From assembly GCF_016481275.1 (NCBI RefSeq), contig NZ_JAEMNW010000001.1, positions 682,001 to 746,000 of the forward strand: a DNA stretch of 64,000 nucleotides. The letters run 5' to 3'. Positions 1-9,160 of the stretch are shown here, piece after piece. The notes beneath the pieces were generated by a model. It did not search any database. It had not been told where the DNA came from and was given only the letters and a program-made list of their open reading frames with translations. Position 1 is the stretch's first letter. Every line of letters begins with the position of its first letter. The translations under genes were made by a program, and so were the position numbers. The stretch is from Antrihabitans auranticaus (GTDB lineage: Bacteria; Actinomycetota; Actinomycetes; Mycobacteriales; Mycobacteriaceae).

Positions 1-1
1 G

Positions 2-295
2 CTGGTCCAACTACCTGCGATCTGGCTGCTCGCCGGGATCACGGTGGCGCTGTTCGGCATCGTTCCACGGTTCACTCCTGTCGCGTGGGGCGTGCTCGCA
101 GCCTTCGGACTGATCTTCATGATCGGCTCGATAATCGATGCGCCGCAATGGGTTCGCGATCTCGAACCGTTCACTCACCTGCCGAAGTTGCCGGGCGGCG
201 AATTCCACGTGGCGCCGGTCGTCAGCCTCCTCGCCCTCGCGGGAGCCTTGCTCCTGATCGGGCTGGTGAGCTTCCGCAGGCGTGATTTGCGCTAG
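2..295 (+). CDS. ABC transporter permease, 3' end only (polyketide/tetronasin-exporter type)
   Basis: The frame is open from base 2 and about 97 codons are visible; the start lies outside the window. The product has three hydrophobic stretches (about residues 7-22, 27-45 and 72-92) and ends in a short basic tail (RRRDLR), as expected for the last membrane segments of an ABC-2 type exporter subunit. The stop lies 7 bp from the stop of the convergent glgC. In mycobacteria a tetronasin-type ABC exporter also lies near glgC/glgA (from memory, Rv1217c), which supports the call. Family assignment rests on hydrophobicity and context, so it is moderate. Confidence 0.6.
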   Translation: MVQLPAIWLLAGITVALFGIVPRFTPVAWGVLAAFGLIFMIGSIIDAPQWVRDLEPFTHLPKLPGGEFHVAPVVSLLALAGALLLIGLVSFRRRDLR

Positions 296-302
296 CCGAC
301 CC

Positions 303-1517
303 TCAGATCCAGACGCCCTTGCCGACGGTGACCACACCACCGTTGCTCAGGGTGAAGCGGGAGCGATCGCGTTCGATGTCGACACCGATGACCTCCCCTT
401 CACCGACGACGACGTTCTTGTCCAGAATCGCGCGGCGAACGACGGCACCCCGCCCGATGCGCACGCCGGGCATCAGCACGCTGCCTTCGACGGTCGCGCC
501 GTCCTGGATGACAACGTTGCTGCTCAACACCGAATTGCGGACTGTTGCGGCGGACAGAATGCAACCAGCGCCGACGACGGATTCCTGTGCGAGGCCGCCT
601 TGCGCGAACTTCGCGGGCGGCAGATTCTCGGCCGCACCCCGGATGGGCCAGCGCCGGTTGTAGAGGTTGAAGACCGGGTGCACCGATACGAGGTCCATAT
701 GCGCGTCGTAGAAGGCGTCGATAGTTCCGACGTCTCGCCAATAGCCGCGGTCGCGGTCCGTTGCGCCCGGGACGATGTTGTCCTTGAAGTCGTAGACGGC
801 GGCCTCGCCCGCAGCGACGAGCGCAGGAATGATGTCGCCGCCCATGTCGTGGTCGGAATCGGAGTTCTCGGCGTCCGCGCGAATCGCGTCGACCAGCGTT
901 TTCGTCGTGAACACGTAATTGCCCATCGATGCGAACGTCATGTTCGGGTCGTCGGGCGTACCCGGCGGATGCGCCGGCTTTTCCAGAAATTGAACGATTC
1001 GCCCGCTGTCGTCGCTGTCGATGCAGCCGAACGCCGTCGCCTCGCTTCGCGGGACGCGGATACCGGCCACGGTGACCCCCGCGCCCGACTCGATGTGTTG
1101 GTCGACCATCTGCTCGGGGTTCATCCGATAGACGTGATCAGCGCCGAAAACCACGATGTACTCGGGATCTTCGTCGTAGATCAGGTTCATCGACTGGAGG
1201 ATCGCGTCCGCGCTGCCCGTGTACCAGCGCGGTCCGAGGCGTTGCTGCGCGGGCACCGGAGTGATGTACTCCCCGGCGAACCCGGACAGGCGCCACGTCT
1301 GGCTGATGTGCCGGTCCAGCGAGTGCGACTTGTATTGCGTCAGCACACAAATCCGCAGATATCCGGCATTGACCAGGTTGCTCAGTACGAAATCGATCAG
1401 CCGGTAGGCACCGCCGAACGGAACTGCGGGCTTCGCCCGGTCTGCGGTCAGTGGATACAGGCGTTTGCCGACCCCACCGGCAAGCACGATCCCAAGCACA
1501 TGCGGCTGGCTCCTCAC
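303..1517 (-). CDS. glgC: Glucose-1-phosphate adenylyltransferase
   Basis: 404 residues, full length for the family. It makes ADP-glucose from glucose-1-phosphate and ATP for glycogen and, in mycobacteria, maltose-1-phosphate/capsular glucan. The N-terminal nucleotidyltransferase signature [13 protein letters not shown] is at about residues 12-24, the motif GSADAI lies near residue 101, and FGADHVYRM near 124. The C-terminal third shows the hexapeptide left-handed beta-helix typical of GlgC. The start is GTG. It is divergent from glgA across 100 bp, so both may share a control region. Confidence 0.96.
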   Translation of the reverse strand: MRSQPHVLGIVLAGGVGKRLYPLTADRAKPAVPFGGAYRLIDFVLSNLVNAGYLRICVLTQYKSHSLDRHISQTWRLSGFAGEYITPVPAQQRLGPRWYTGSADAILQSMNLIYDEDPEYIVVFGADHVYRMNPEQMVDQHIESGAGVTVAGIRVPRSEATAFGCIDSDDSGRIVQFLEKPAHPPGTPDDPNMTFASMGNYVFTTKTLVDAIRADAENSDSDHDMGGDIIPALVAAGEAAVYDFKDNIVPGATDRDRGYWRDVGTIDAFYDAHMDLVSVHPVFNLYNRRWPIRGAAENLPPAKFAQGGLAQESVVGAGCILSAATVRNSVLSSNVVIQDGATVEGSVLMPGVRIGRGAVVRRAILDKNVVVGEGEVIGVDIERDRSRFTLSNGGVVTVGKGVWI

Positions 1518-1617
1518 ACTCCAAACCTATCCGTACCCACCCGCACCCGCCAGCGGGACCTCCCGTTCCGCACACAGCGAGTCGCCTCGAGTCTGTTGGA
1601 GCGGTTACGTTTACCGA

Positions 1618-2793
1618 GTGCGGGTAGCGATGATGACGCGGGAATACCCGCCCGAGGTCTACGGCGGCGCCGGTGTTCACGTCACGGAGCTCGTGGCGCA
1701 GTTGCTCCTGCTGTGTGACGTCGACGTGCACTGCATGGGCGCACCGCGAAGCGATGCGGTCGTCCACGGTGCGGATCCGGCTCTCACTCAGGCCAATTCG
1801 GCGATGCAGATGTTGTCTGCCCAGATTCGTATGGCCACCGCCGCGGCGGGAGTCGACATCGTCCATTCGCACACCTGGTACGCCGGATTTGCCGGTCATC
1901 TCGCCGCCACGCTGCACGACGTGCCCCACGTCCTCACCGCGCACTCCCTCGAACCACGGCGGCCGTGGAAGGCCGAACAACTCGGCGGCGGTTACCGGAT
2001 CTCGTCGTGGTCGGAGCGCAACGCAGTCGAGCATGCCGACTCGATCATCGCCGTCAGCGAGGGCATGCGACTCGACGTACTCGACGCCTACCCCGCCGTC
2101 GACCCCGCACGAGTCCACGTGGTGCACAACGGGATCGACACCGACGTCTGGTACCCCGCGGGGGCGACCGGTCCCACCGAATCGTTGCTGACCGCGCTCG
2201 GCGTCGACACCACTAAACCCCTGGCGGTGTTCGTCGGACGCATCACCCGGCAGAAGGGTGTCGCACATCTGCTGGCCGCGGCAGCGGACTTCGCACCCGA
2301 GATCCAGCTCGTCCTTTGCGCAGGTTCGCCGGATACTCCGGACATCGAAGCCGAAGCTGCTGCCGCCATTGCCGACCTCGCCGAACGTCGCGCAGGCAAC
2401 GTGCACTGGGTGCGCGCCAAGATTCCGGCCACCCAGTTACGAGAACTGCTTTCCGCGGCAACCGTATTCGTTTGCCCGTCCGTCTACGAACCGCTCGGCA
2501 TCGTGAACCTCGAGGCCATGGCCTGCGAGACCGCTGTGGTGGCGTCCGACGTCGGCGGCATTCCGGAGGTCGTCACCGACCGCGTGACGGGCCGGTTGGT
2601 GCACTACAACGTCTACGAACCTCGGGCTTTCGAGAAGCACCTGGCGGAGGCGGTCAACGACGTTGTCGCGAATCCCGATCTGGCGCGCACGATGGGCCGA
2701 GCAGGGCGCGAACGCGCGATGGCAGATTTCTCGTGGCCCCAGATCGCGCAGCAGACGTTGTCCGTCTACTCGGAAGCGCTCCGCGGCCGGTAG
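1618..2793 (+). CDS. glgA: GT4 glycogen synthase / alpha-maltose-1-phosphate synthase
   Basis: 391 residues from the GTG at 1618, which gives the family N-terminus VRVAMMTREYPPEVYGGAG; the frame is open further upstream but that part overlaps the glgC control region. It is a GT-B glycosyltransferase with the ADP-glucose site around VGRITRQKG and the C-terminal E-x7-E region in VYEPLGIVNLEAMAC. In M. tuberculosis the orthologue (glgM, Rv1212c) uses ADP-glucose and glucose-1-phosphate to make maltose-1-phosphate for the GlgE pathway; glgC next door supplies ADP-glucose. The 3' end overlaps the convergent methyltransferase gene by 28 bp. Confidence 0.93.
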   Translation: MRVAMMTREYPPEVYGGAGVHVTELVAQLLLLCDVDVHCMGAPRSDAVVHGADPALTQANSAMQMLSAQIRMATAAAGVDIVHSHTWYAGFAGHLAATLHDVPHVLTAHSLEPRRPWKAEQLGGGYRISSWSERNAVEHADSIIAVSEGMRLDVLDAYPAVDPARVHVVHNGIDTDVWYPAGATGPTESLLTALGVDTTKPLAVFVGRITRQKGVAHLLAAAADFAPEIQLVLCAGSPDTPDIEAEAAAAIADLAERRAGNVHWVRAKIPATQLRELLSAATVFVCPSVYEPLGIVNLEAMACETAVVASDVGGIPEVVTDRVTGRLVHYNVYEPRAFEKHLAEAVNDVVANPDLARTMGRAGRERAMADFSWPQIAQQTLSVYSEALRGR

Positions 2794-3614
2794 GTCGATA
2801 TGACGACCGATGCGGTCGTCGACAGTTCTTCCGGCAACCCTGCGATCAGCTCGGCGCGGCGTTGCGGTGTGATGTGGTGCGCAGAGGGACCCATCGCCAC
2901 AACCGCCTCCATCGCAGCGGCATCCAGCGTCATCGCGTAGTCGACGGGAACACGCTGCACGCGCTCGAAGCGGCCGGCCATGGCATCACCCAACCGGCGC
3001 GTCTTGTCGTCGTCGACCCGGACCATTCCAAGCGGATCGACGAGTTCGCGCAGGTGCCGCGAGGTCGGCGTCGCGACCACGTACACGCCATCGGCCGCGA
3101 GCACTCGACGAACCTCGTCTGCGTTGCGCGGCGCGAAGATCGACAGTGCGTGGGTGAGGCAATCGTCGAGGATGGGCAACCGCTGCCAGGCGTCCGCCAC
3201 GACAGCAGCGATGGCGGGATGGATGCGCGCAATTCGGCGCGCTGCGATTTTCGATACATCCATGCCGATTCCGACCGAATCAGGAACGTTCGTAACGGCC
3301 CGGCACAAGTAGTGGCCGGTACCGGCACCGACCTCGAGGATGCGCGCCGGGCCTTGTGCATGCTCTGCAACGGCCTGCGCGACGGCATCGGCGATCGGGT
3401 CGAAGTGGCCGGCATCGAGAAACGTGGCTCGTGCTGCCACCATCTCCGCGGTATCGCCGGTGATCTTGCTGGCCGTGCCCGTCGCGAGGCTGACATAGCC
3501 CTGCCGGGCGATATCGAAGCTGTGCCCACGCGCACACAGGAGCACGGAATCTTCGTGTTCCAACGGGCCACTGCAGTTCGGGCACGCGAGGAGCGCAGCC
3601 GCTTCGGCCAGCAT
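2766..3614 (-). CDS. RlmA/TlrB-type 23S rRNA (guanine-N1)-methyltransferase
   Basis: 282 residues from the ATG at 3614 (MLAEAAALLACPNC); an upstream in-frame start would add 20 atypical residues. The N-terminal zinc finger is C-x2-C near residues 9-12 and C-x3-H at about 25-29 (CARGH). The Rossmann SAM site follows (ILEVGAGTGHYL, about residue 95). The Zn-finger plus methyltransferase layout is that of RlmA(II)/TlrB, which methylates G745/G748 of 23S rRNA and can alter macrolide response. Actual base specificity cannot be read from the sequence. Confidence 0.82.
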   Translation of the reverse strand: MLAEAAALLACPNCSGPLEHEDSVLLCARGHSFDIARQGYVSLATGTASKITGDTAEMVAARATFLDAGHFDPIADAVAQAVAEHAQGPARILEVGAGTGHYLCRAVTNVPDSVGIGMDVSKIAARRIARIHPAIAAVVADAWQRLPILDDCLTHALSIFAPRNADEVRRVLAADGVYVVATPTSRHLRELVDPLGMVRVDDDKTRRLGDAMAGRFERVQRVPVDYAMTLDAAAMEAVVAMGPSAHHITPQRRAELIAGLPEELSTTASVVISTYRPRSASE

Positions 3615-3683
3615 TATCGGCAACTGAACAACAAATGGCCCCGCGTGCCGAACGACAAACGGGGCCGACGACAAAGGACGGCG

Positions 3684-3851
3684 CTAGCTGGTGACACCTT
3701 TGAGCTCATCGCCGAGCGCTGCCGCTTCCTCAGGTGTGAGTTCGACGACCAGACGACCCCCACCTTCGAGCGGGACGCGCATGACAATTCCTCGCCCTTC
3801 CTTGGTTGCCTCGAGGGGACCGTCCCCAGTGCGGGGTTTCATGGCCGCCAT
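3684..3851 (-). CDS. DUF3117 small conserved actinobacterial protein
   Basis: 55 residues from the ATG at 3851 (MAAMKPRTGDGPLEATKEGR), preceded by GGAGGG 6-11 bases upstream. Earlier in-frame codons would add 19 residues not typical of this very conserved family. It ends ELTPEEAAALGDELKGV. Function is unknown; the orthologue in M. tuberculosis (Rv1211) has been discussed as a calmodulin-like protein, which I cannot judge from this sequence. It lies between the RlmA-like gene and tag, all on the minus strand. Its upstream region (3852-4031) is gene-free and holds an imperfect hairpin at 3933-3961. Confidence 0.9.
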   Translation of the reverse strand: MAAMKPRTGDGPLEATKEGRGIVMRVPLEGGGRLVVELTPEEAAALGDELKGVTS

Positions 3852-4031
3852 CCCTGCTCCCTCCAGATCTGCGCCGGAACTGTTCCGCGCCGCGTACTGC
3901 ACCATCAACTACCGAAAAGTGTCTTGTTACGTCGAGGACTCGCCCTTCCGAGCGAGCCTCGAAGTTCTATTGTTCCCTATCCGAAGATTCAGCGGGTACC
4001 TGAGTTCCCAAGTTACAGAAATGGCGGCCTT

Positions 4032-4592
4032 TCACATCCGCGGAACCCAGCACTCCTCGATGTGATCGTCGACCATTCCGGTCGCCTGCATGAGCGCGTA
4101 AGCCGTTGTCGGACCGACGAATTTGAACCCGCGTCGCTTCAGTTCCTTCGCCATCGCGGTAGATTCCGGCGTCACCGCGGGAACCTCGTCGACCCCACTC
4201 GGACGTTTGCGTCCGGCTGGCGCAAACGACCACAGCAGGTCGTCCAGATCCACGTCCAGTGCCAGGGTCGCCTGCGCATTGCCGATGGATGCCTCGATCT
4301 TCTGCCTGTTGCGCACGATCCCAGGATCGGCAAGCAGCCGTTCTACGTCGGCATCGGTGTACGCCGCGACGGTCTCCACCACGAAGTCGGCGAAGGCCGT
4401 CCGAAACGCCGGCCGCTTGCGGAGGATCGTGATCCACGAGAGCCCCGACTGGAACGCCTCGAGACACAACCGCTCGAACAGTTCGTCACGACCGTGCAGC
4501 GGTCGACCCCACTCGTAGTCGTGGTAATCGCGGTACAACTCCGACCCCGTCGACCACGAGCACCGCACCCGCTGATCCGCCACGACGGTCAT
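4032..4592 (-). CDS. tag: DNA-3-methyladenine glycosylase I
   Basis: 186 residues; excises 3-methyladenine from alkylated DNA as the first step of base excision repair. The start ATG at 4592 overlaps the TGA of the DivIVA-like gene (ATGA), which decides the start and suggests coupling. Family motifs are visible: RCSWSTGSELYRDYHDYEWG near the N-terminus, FQSGLSWITILRKRPAFR about residue 45, and FKFVGPTTAYALMQATGMVDDH towards the C-terminus. It ends ECWVPRM, slightly shorter than some Tag proteins. Confidence 0.94.
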   Translation of the reverse strand: MTVVADQRVRCSWSTGSELYRDYHDYEWGRPLHGRDELFERLCLEAFQSGLSWITILRKRPAFRTAFADFVVETVAAYTDADVERLLADPGIVRNRQKIEASIGNAQATLALDVDLDDLLWSFAPAGRKRPSGVDEVPAVTPESTAMAKELKRRGFKFVGPTTAYALMQATGMVDDHIEECWVPRM

Positions 4593-4900
4593 TGCTTGTC
4601 GAAACTCACGCTGGTCGCGCCCTGCGCTGCATCCAATTGCTGGCGGAGGCTGTCGATTTCCCGCCCCAACCGTTCCAGCGCCCAATCGACTTCGCTGGCC
4701 TTGTACCCGCGGAGGGTCTGCTGGAACCGCAACGCAGCAACATCGGATCCGGTGACGTCGTATGCGGGCAGCACCGTCGCCGTCGTACCTCGCGGTAAGG
4801 GCGCAAGCTCTTCGCCCCTCCCGAACACAGCACTGGCCGCGAGGAAGAGAATCGCGCCGACAAGCGCGACGATGAACACGTACAGCAGCGCGGTGAGCAT
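4589..4900 (-). CDS. Small membrane-anchored DivIVA-domain protein
   Basis: 103 residues. Residues 4-26 form one hydrophobic segment (LLYVFIVALVGAILFLAAS). The second half is a DivIVA-like motif and coiled coil (FQQTLRGYKASEVDWALERL, about residues 59-78, then REIDSLRQQLDAA). Such proteins lie between gpgS and tag in mycobacteria (from memory, Rv1209) and may help cell-envelope or septum localisation; the role here is inferred. It overlaps tag by 4 bp and starts 45 bp downstream of gpgS's stop. Confidence 0.85.
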   Translation of the reverse strand: MLTALLYVFIVALVGAILFLAASAVFGRGEELAPLPRGTTATVLPAYDVTGSDVAALRFQQTLRGYKASEVDWALERLGREIDSLRQQLDAAQGATSVSFDKQ

Positions 4901-4945
4901 GGACCGAGCCTACCGAGACCCACCGACAGGCCGCCGCACGAGAAC

Positions 4946-5884
4946 TTACGGACGCAACGTGTTCATCGGCGGCCGGTCGGTCAGCGACACCTCGGTGCTG
5001 ACGGCGACGAAACGCTCACCCTCCAGCGGGAACTGGGTGAGGGCTGCCCCCGAGTCCTTGACCCCGCACCTGCCGAGCATCGTTCCGATGATCTGCCGAC
5101 TCATCACGCCGAGGTCGGATAGCGGTCGGTTACGGTGCTTGCGCACACCGAGATTGACCTGGCCGATGGCGGACAGGCCACGGTTGTCGTAGGTGTCCAG
5201 CAACAGCCCGATCTCCACGCCGTACCCCGGCGCGAACGGCACGGAGGCCATGAACTCACGGGTCGCCGCATACTCGCCCCCAAGTGGTTGCAGCACGCTC
5301 GAAAGCTCGGGCCGCATCGCCGACAGCAACGGTCGGGCAACCAGTTCGGTCACACGGCCGCCGCCGTTCGATTCGACGGAGCCACCATGCTGCAGCGGCC
5401 GCCGATAATAGCCCTTCACAAGTGCGATTCCCTCGACCGTGAGCAGCGGACCGAGCAGCTTCGGGACGAAATCCGGGTCGGGATTGATCAGATCCGAGTC
5501 GATGAACGCGATGATGTCTCCGGTCGCCACCGCCAGCGAGCGCCACAGCACCTCGCCTTTGCCGGGTACGGGCTCGAGTTCGGGGACCGCTTCCTCACGG
5601 CTGATCACAGTCGCACCGGCCGCTCGCGCACGCGCCGCGGTTTCGTCGGTCGAACCGGAGTCCAGCACGATCAGCTCGTCCACGAGACTGCCGAGCAGCG
5701 GGTGAATCGTGTCGATGACGCCGGCGACCGTCAGCTCTTCGTTCAGCGCGGGCAGCACGACCGAAACGGTGCGACCGGCTTTCGCGGCGACGAGTTCCTC
5801 GACCGTCCAGCTGGGCTTTTCCCAGGTGTTGGTATCGGCCCAGTCTCTATGTGCGGGGGTATTGGTGATGTCGGAGATCGTCAT
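4946..5884 (-). CDS. gpgS: Glucosyl-3-phosphoglycerate synthase (GT81)
   Basis: 312 residues. Transfers glucose from an NDP-sugar to 3-phosphoglycerate, first step of glucosylglycerate and of mycobacterial methylglucose lipopolysaccharide. GT-A features are clear: VVLPALNEELTVAG (about residue 42), LDSGSTDETA (73), the acceptor-loop sequence PGKGEVLWRSLAVATGD (107) and metal-binding DSD in FIDSDLINPDPDF (about 133). The start ATG overlaps the stop of folP2 by 4 bp (ATGA). Order gpgS-folP2-fadD6 matches M. tuberculosis Rv1208-Rv1206 as I recall it. Confidence 0.95.
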   Translation of the reverse strand: MTISDITNTPAHRDWADTNTWEKPSWTVEELVAAKAGRTVSVVLPALNEELTVAGVIDTIHPLLGSLVDELIVLDSGSTDETAARARAAGATVISREEAVPELEPVPGKGEVLWRSLAVATGDIIAFIDSDLINPDPDFVPKLLGPLLTVEGIALVKGYYRRPLQHGGSVESNGGGRVTELVARPLLSAMRPELSSVLQPLGGEYAATREFMASVPFAPGYGVEIGLLLDTYDNRGLSAIGQVNLGVRKHRNRPLSDLGVMSRQIIGTMLGRCGVKDSGAALTQFPLEGERFVAVSTEVSLTDRPPMNTLRP

Positions 5885-6771
5885 GCCAAACCTCTCACGG
5901 TTTGCGCAGGCTGCCTGGTGCCCTGGATAGCGGCGACCATGTCGACTACCCGCCTTGTCGATGCCACCTCGTGCACTCGGAACATCCTGGCACCCCCAGC
6001 CGCCGCCATCGCCGTAGCTGCCAAGGTTGCCTCCAAGCGCTCGGTGAGCCCTACACCAAGAGTCTCCCCGATAAAGTCCTTATTGCTCAGCGCCATAAGC
6101 ACTGGCCATCCGGTGTTTACAAGAACGTCCACGCGACGCAACAACTCGAGCCCGTGATAGGTGTTTTTGCCGAAATCGTGGGTCGGATCGATCAAGATCG
6201 CGTCCTCTGCCACGCCAATCTTCCGTGCCCGTTCGGCAGCCGCAACGACCTCGGACACCACCTCGGCAACCACGTCGACGTACCGGATTCGGTGCGGACG
6301 GGTCCGCGGTACGGCACCACCGGTATGGCTGCAGACGATGCCCGCGCCGAGTTCGGCGGCAACCTCGACCAGCTCCGGGTCGGCACCGGCCCATGTGTCG
6401 TTGATGAGGTCGGCACCCTCGCCGACCGCACTACGCCCTACCGTTCCGCGCCAGGTATCGATGCTGATCAACAGATCGGGATATTTCGCGCGGATCGCGG
6501 CGACGAACGGCACCGTCCGCCGAGTCTCCTCGGCGGCGTCGACCTCGGCACCCGGACCCGCCTTCACACCACCGATGTCGACGAGATCGGCGCCCTCGGC
6601 CACCGCCCGGTCCACCGCCGCCATCGCGGCAACATCGGTGAACGTTGCTCCGCGGTCGTAGAAAGAATCGGGCGTTCGGTTGACGATGGCCATCACGAGC
6701 GCGCGATCGGTCGCGACAGGTTTGCCACACAGCGTGGGCTGCACTGCAGTGGGGCGCGGCGGCGTATTCAT
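5881..6771 (-). CDS. folP2: Dihydropteroate synthase homologue (FolP2 type)
   Basis: 296 residues from ATG 6771. TIM-barrel pterin-binding enzyme with signatures MAIVNRTPDSFYDRG (about residue 21) and LVDIGGVKAGPGAEV (about 55). True FolP1 carries NVTPDSFSDGG and a longer loop-2; this gene has the FolP2 variants (NRTPDSFYDRG, GGVKAGPG), and in mycobacteria FolP2 lacks detectable dihydropteroate synthase activity, so a folate role should not be assumed. It overlaps gpgS by 4 bp and probably shares its transcript. Confidence 0.9.
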   Translation of the reverse strand: MNTPPRPTAVQPTLCGKPVATDRALVMAIVNRTPDSFYDRGATFTDVAAMAAVDRAVAEGADLVDIGGVKAGPGAEVDAAEETRRTVPFVAAIRAKYPDLLISIDTWRGTVGRSAVGEGADLINDTWAGADPELVEVAAELGAGIVCSHTGGAVPRTRPHRIRYVDVVAEVVSEVVAAAERARKIGVAEDAILIDPTHDFGKNTYHGLELLRRVDVLVNTGWPVLMALSNKDFIGETLGVGLTERLEATLAATAMAAAGGARMFRVHEVASTRRVVDMVAAIQGTRQPAQTVRGLA

Positions 6772-6812
6772 GTCTCTTCCATCGTGACACGGCACACCGC
6801 TACCGGCAGAAT

Positions 6813-8585
6813 TCAGCGAGGCTTCTTTCCGGCACCGACCTCGTCGATGTAGTCGTCGTAGAACTCCACGTAACCGTCGTCTTTGCCCGAGAGGACATAG
6901 ATGTCGCCGGCCTCGTCCGTCGAGTAACCCATCTTCCGGATCTTGACCTTCTGGATCTTGTGCGTCGAGGTCTGCTCGAACTCTTCGACGACCCGGATGA
7001 ACAACGGAACCGCGTACGACGGCAGATCCGAGTAGAGCTGGTCGGCCACCGCCTTACCGTCGAACTCCTTGCCCTCACGCAAGATCACCGCCGCCATACC
7101 GGCCTTGCCGTCCGCGCCCTTCACCTCGACCCCGAATACGACACCCTGATCGATGACGTCGACGTTGTCGATCGCCCCTTCGACCTGGGTGGTTGCGACG
7201 TTTTCACCCTTCCAGCGGAAGGTGTCACCGAGCCGGTCGACGAACGCGACATGCATCCAGCCCTGTTTCCGCACAAGATCGCCGGTGTCGAACCAGCAGT
7301 CGCCGTCCTTGAAGGCGTCCCGGACGAGCTTCGCCTCGGTCGCGTCGGCGTCGGTGTAGCCGTCGAAGGGTGCCCGATCCGTCACCTTGGCCAGGAGCAG
7401 GCCGACCTCGCCCTTGCCCACCTTTTTGAGCTTGCCGTCGGAGCCGCGCTTCGCCTTGCCGGAATCGTCGTCGTACTCGACGACGGCGTGCGGCAGCGGG
7501 CTCGCGCCGGCAGTGCGGTCGAGGTTCAGCGCGTTGACGAAGGCGATGTTCGCTTCGCTCGCGCCGTAGAACTCCACGATCCGGTCGATCTCGAAGCGGC
7601 TCTTGAAGTCGTCCCAGATCTCGGGCCGCAGACCGTTTCCGACGGCGAGTCGAATGTTGTTGTCCCGGTCGGCTTCACGCTCCGGCTGGTTGAGCAAGTA
7701 GCGGCACAGTTCACCGATGTAGATGAACGCCGTTGCCTTGTTCAGGTTTGCGTCCGCCCAGAACTTGGACGCCGAGAACTTCCGGCCGAGGGCAAACGTG
7801 CCACCCCCGCTGAGGACCGCGGACAGCGCGACCGTGATCGCGTTGTTGTGGTACAGCGGGAGGCAGCTGTACAACGTGTCGTCGTCGTGCAGGCGAATAC
7901 CGAGCCCGCCGAGCCCTGCCATACCTTTCAACCAGCGGAAATGCGTCATCACGCTGGCCTTCGGATAGCCGGTGGTCCCGGAGGTGAAGATCAGGAAGGC
8001 CTTTTCGCGTCCAGTGATCTCGGCGCAGACGTCAGGATCCGAGACGTCGGCATCGGCCGCAAGCCGGTCCAACTCTTCGGCCCACAGGAGTGTGCCCGCA
8101 TCCGGCTGCTCCGACAGGGAGTCGAGAGCTTCCTGGCATTCCTCGCCCACGACGAGCGCACGCGACTCCAGCAAGCCAAGGCTGTGTGCGAGCACGTCAC
8201 CGCGCTGGTTGTGGTTGATCAGGCCTGCAGTCGCACCGAGTTTGACGATCGCAAGTGTGACGAACATGGTCTCGGGCCGGTTGGTCATCAAGACACCGAC
8301 CACATCACCCCGGGTGACACCGCGTTCGGTCAGGACCGCGGCATAACGATTCACTGTCTCGTTCGCTTCGCCGTACCCGATCGACTTGCCTTCGAACCGG
8401 AGGAACGGCCGGTCCGGGTGGTGATGCGCGGCCTTCTGAAACACAAGACCGACCGAGTTCTTCGCATCGGGCTTCTTCACCAGACCGGCCGCGCCGCGCG
8501 TCATGCTGACGACATCGGTTGCCATTGCCGGTAGCCGCTTCGCGATGTCGAGCAGGCCGATTGTCGACCGTGCGCGCTCACTCAT
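6813..8585 (-). CDS. fadD6: Long-chain acyl-CoA synthetase, FadD6 type
   Basis: 590 residues from ATG 8585, which overlaps the stop of the upstream LOG gene (ATGA); this sets the start although the frame stays open for 73 more codons. ANL superfamily: P-loop IFTSGTTGYPKAS near residue 195, YGASEANIAFVN near 340, GDLVRKQGWMHVAFVDRLGDTFRWKG region near 460, and the C-terminal THKIQKVKIRK lysine motif. The RFEGKSIGYGEAN and late WKGENVATTQVEG motifs fit the FadD6/FATP-like very-long-chain group. It likely activates fatty acids for lipid assembly or uptake. Confidence 0.93.
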   Translation of the reverse strand: MSERARSTIGLLDIAKRLPAMATDVVSMTRGAAGLVKKPDAKNSVGLVFQKAAHHHPDRPFLRFEGKSIGYGEANETVNRYAAVLTERGVTRGDVVGVLMTNRPETMFVTLAIVKLGATAGLINHNQRGDVLAHSLGLLESRALVVGEECQEALDSLSEQPDAGTLLWAEELDRLAADADVSDPDVCAEITGREKAFLIFTSGTTGYPKASVMTHFRWLKGMAGLGGLGIRLHDDDTLYSCLPLYHNNAITVALSAVLSGGGTFALGRKFSASKFWADANLNKATAFIYIGELCRYLLNQPEREADRDNNIRLAVGNGLRPEIWDDFKSRFEIDRIVEFYGASEANIAFVNALNLDRTAGASPLPHAVVEYDDDSGKAKRGSDGKLKKVGKGEVGLLLAKVTDRAPFDGYTDADATEAKLVRDAFKDGDCWFDTGDLVRKQGWMHVAFVDRLGDTFRWKGENVATTQVEGAIDNVDVIDQGVVFGVEVKGADGKAGMAAVILREGKEFDGKAVADQLYSDLPSYAVPLFIRVVEEFEQTSTHKIQKVKIRKMGYSTDEAGDIYVLSGKDDGYVEFYDDYIDEVGAGKKPR

Positions 8586-9160
8586 GAATTTTGCTCCTCC
8601 GCTGTGTGGGCGCGTCGTCCGCGCAGGCATTCGTCTAACGCTTCGTCCACGCTCGTCGTTACGACGAGTCGATCGAACGCCCGTTGCCCCACGAACCCGT
8701 GCTCGCGCAGGTCTCGCAACCATGCGAACAAACCGTCGTAGTGACCGCCGGGATCGAGCAGAACGATCGGCTTCTGGTGCATACCCAGGTAGCCCGCAGT
8801 CCATGTCTCGAAAAGCTCTTCGAGCGTGCCCAGCCCGCCCGGCAACGTCAGGAATGCGTCGGCGCGGTCGTCCATCACCTGTTTGCGCTGCCGCATCGTG
8901 TCGGTGACGATCAATTCGTCCGCATCGACATCCGCGACCTCGCGATGCACGAGCGTTTTGGGTATCACACCGACCGTGCGGCCACCGGCTTCCCGAGTCG
9001 CGTGCGCAACCGAACCCATCATCGATACGTTGCCACCGCCCGAGACGAGCTGCCAGCCCCGTCGGCCGATCTCTTTGCCCACCGCAGCGGCGAGTTCCAG
9101 GTACTCGTCGCGGTCGGTGCCGGAAGCGCAGTACACACAGATGGCGAAGGGTTCGGTCAC
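8582..9160 (-). CDS. LOG-family Rossmann protein (cytokinin riboside 5'-monophosphate phosphoribohydrolase type), copy 2
   Basis: 192 residues from the GTG at 9160, which overlaps the TGA of the neighbouring LOG gene (GTGA) and decides the start. Motifs: GGGNVSMMGSVA (about residue 42) and the family signature PGGLGTLEELFETWT (about 110). LOG enzymes cleave nucleoside monophosphates such as cytokinin ribotides; M. tuberculosis Rv1205, in the same neighbourhood, is an active LOG (established knowledge). This copy and the next gene are paralogues lying head to tail. Confidence 0.88.
   Translation of the reverse strand: MTEPFAICVYCASGTDRDEYLELAAAVGKEIGRRGWQLVSGGGNVSMMGSVAHATREAGGRTVGVIPKTLVHREVADVDADELIVTDTMRQRKQVMDDRADAFLTLPGGLGTLEELFETWTAGYLGMHQKPIVLLDPGGHYDGLFAWLRDLREHGFVGQRAFDRLVVTTSVDEALDECLRGRRAHTAEEQNS

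Noticed and set aside
282-1718. A 478-codon plus-strand frame opposite glgC
   Set aside because: glgC on the other strand has all family motifs; the plus-strand product is low-complexity and acidic-basic mixed, a codon-bias shadow.
2316-5192. A 958-codon open frame on the plus strand across the methyltransferase, DUF3117, tag and DivIVA region
   Set aside because: It is antisense to several recognisable genes with proper motifs and overlaps; its product is Arg/His-rich with no family features, as expected for a high-GC shadow frame.
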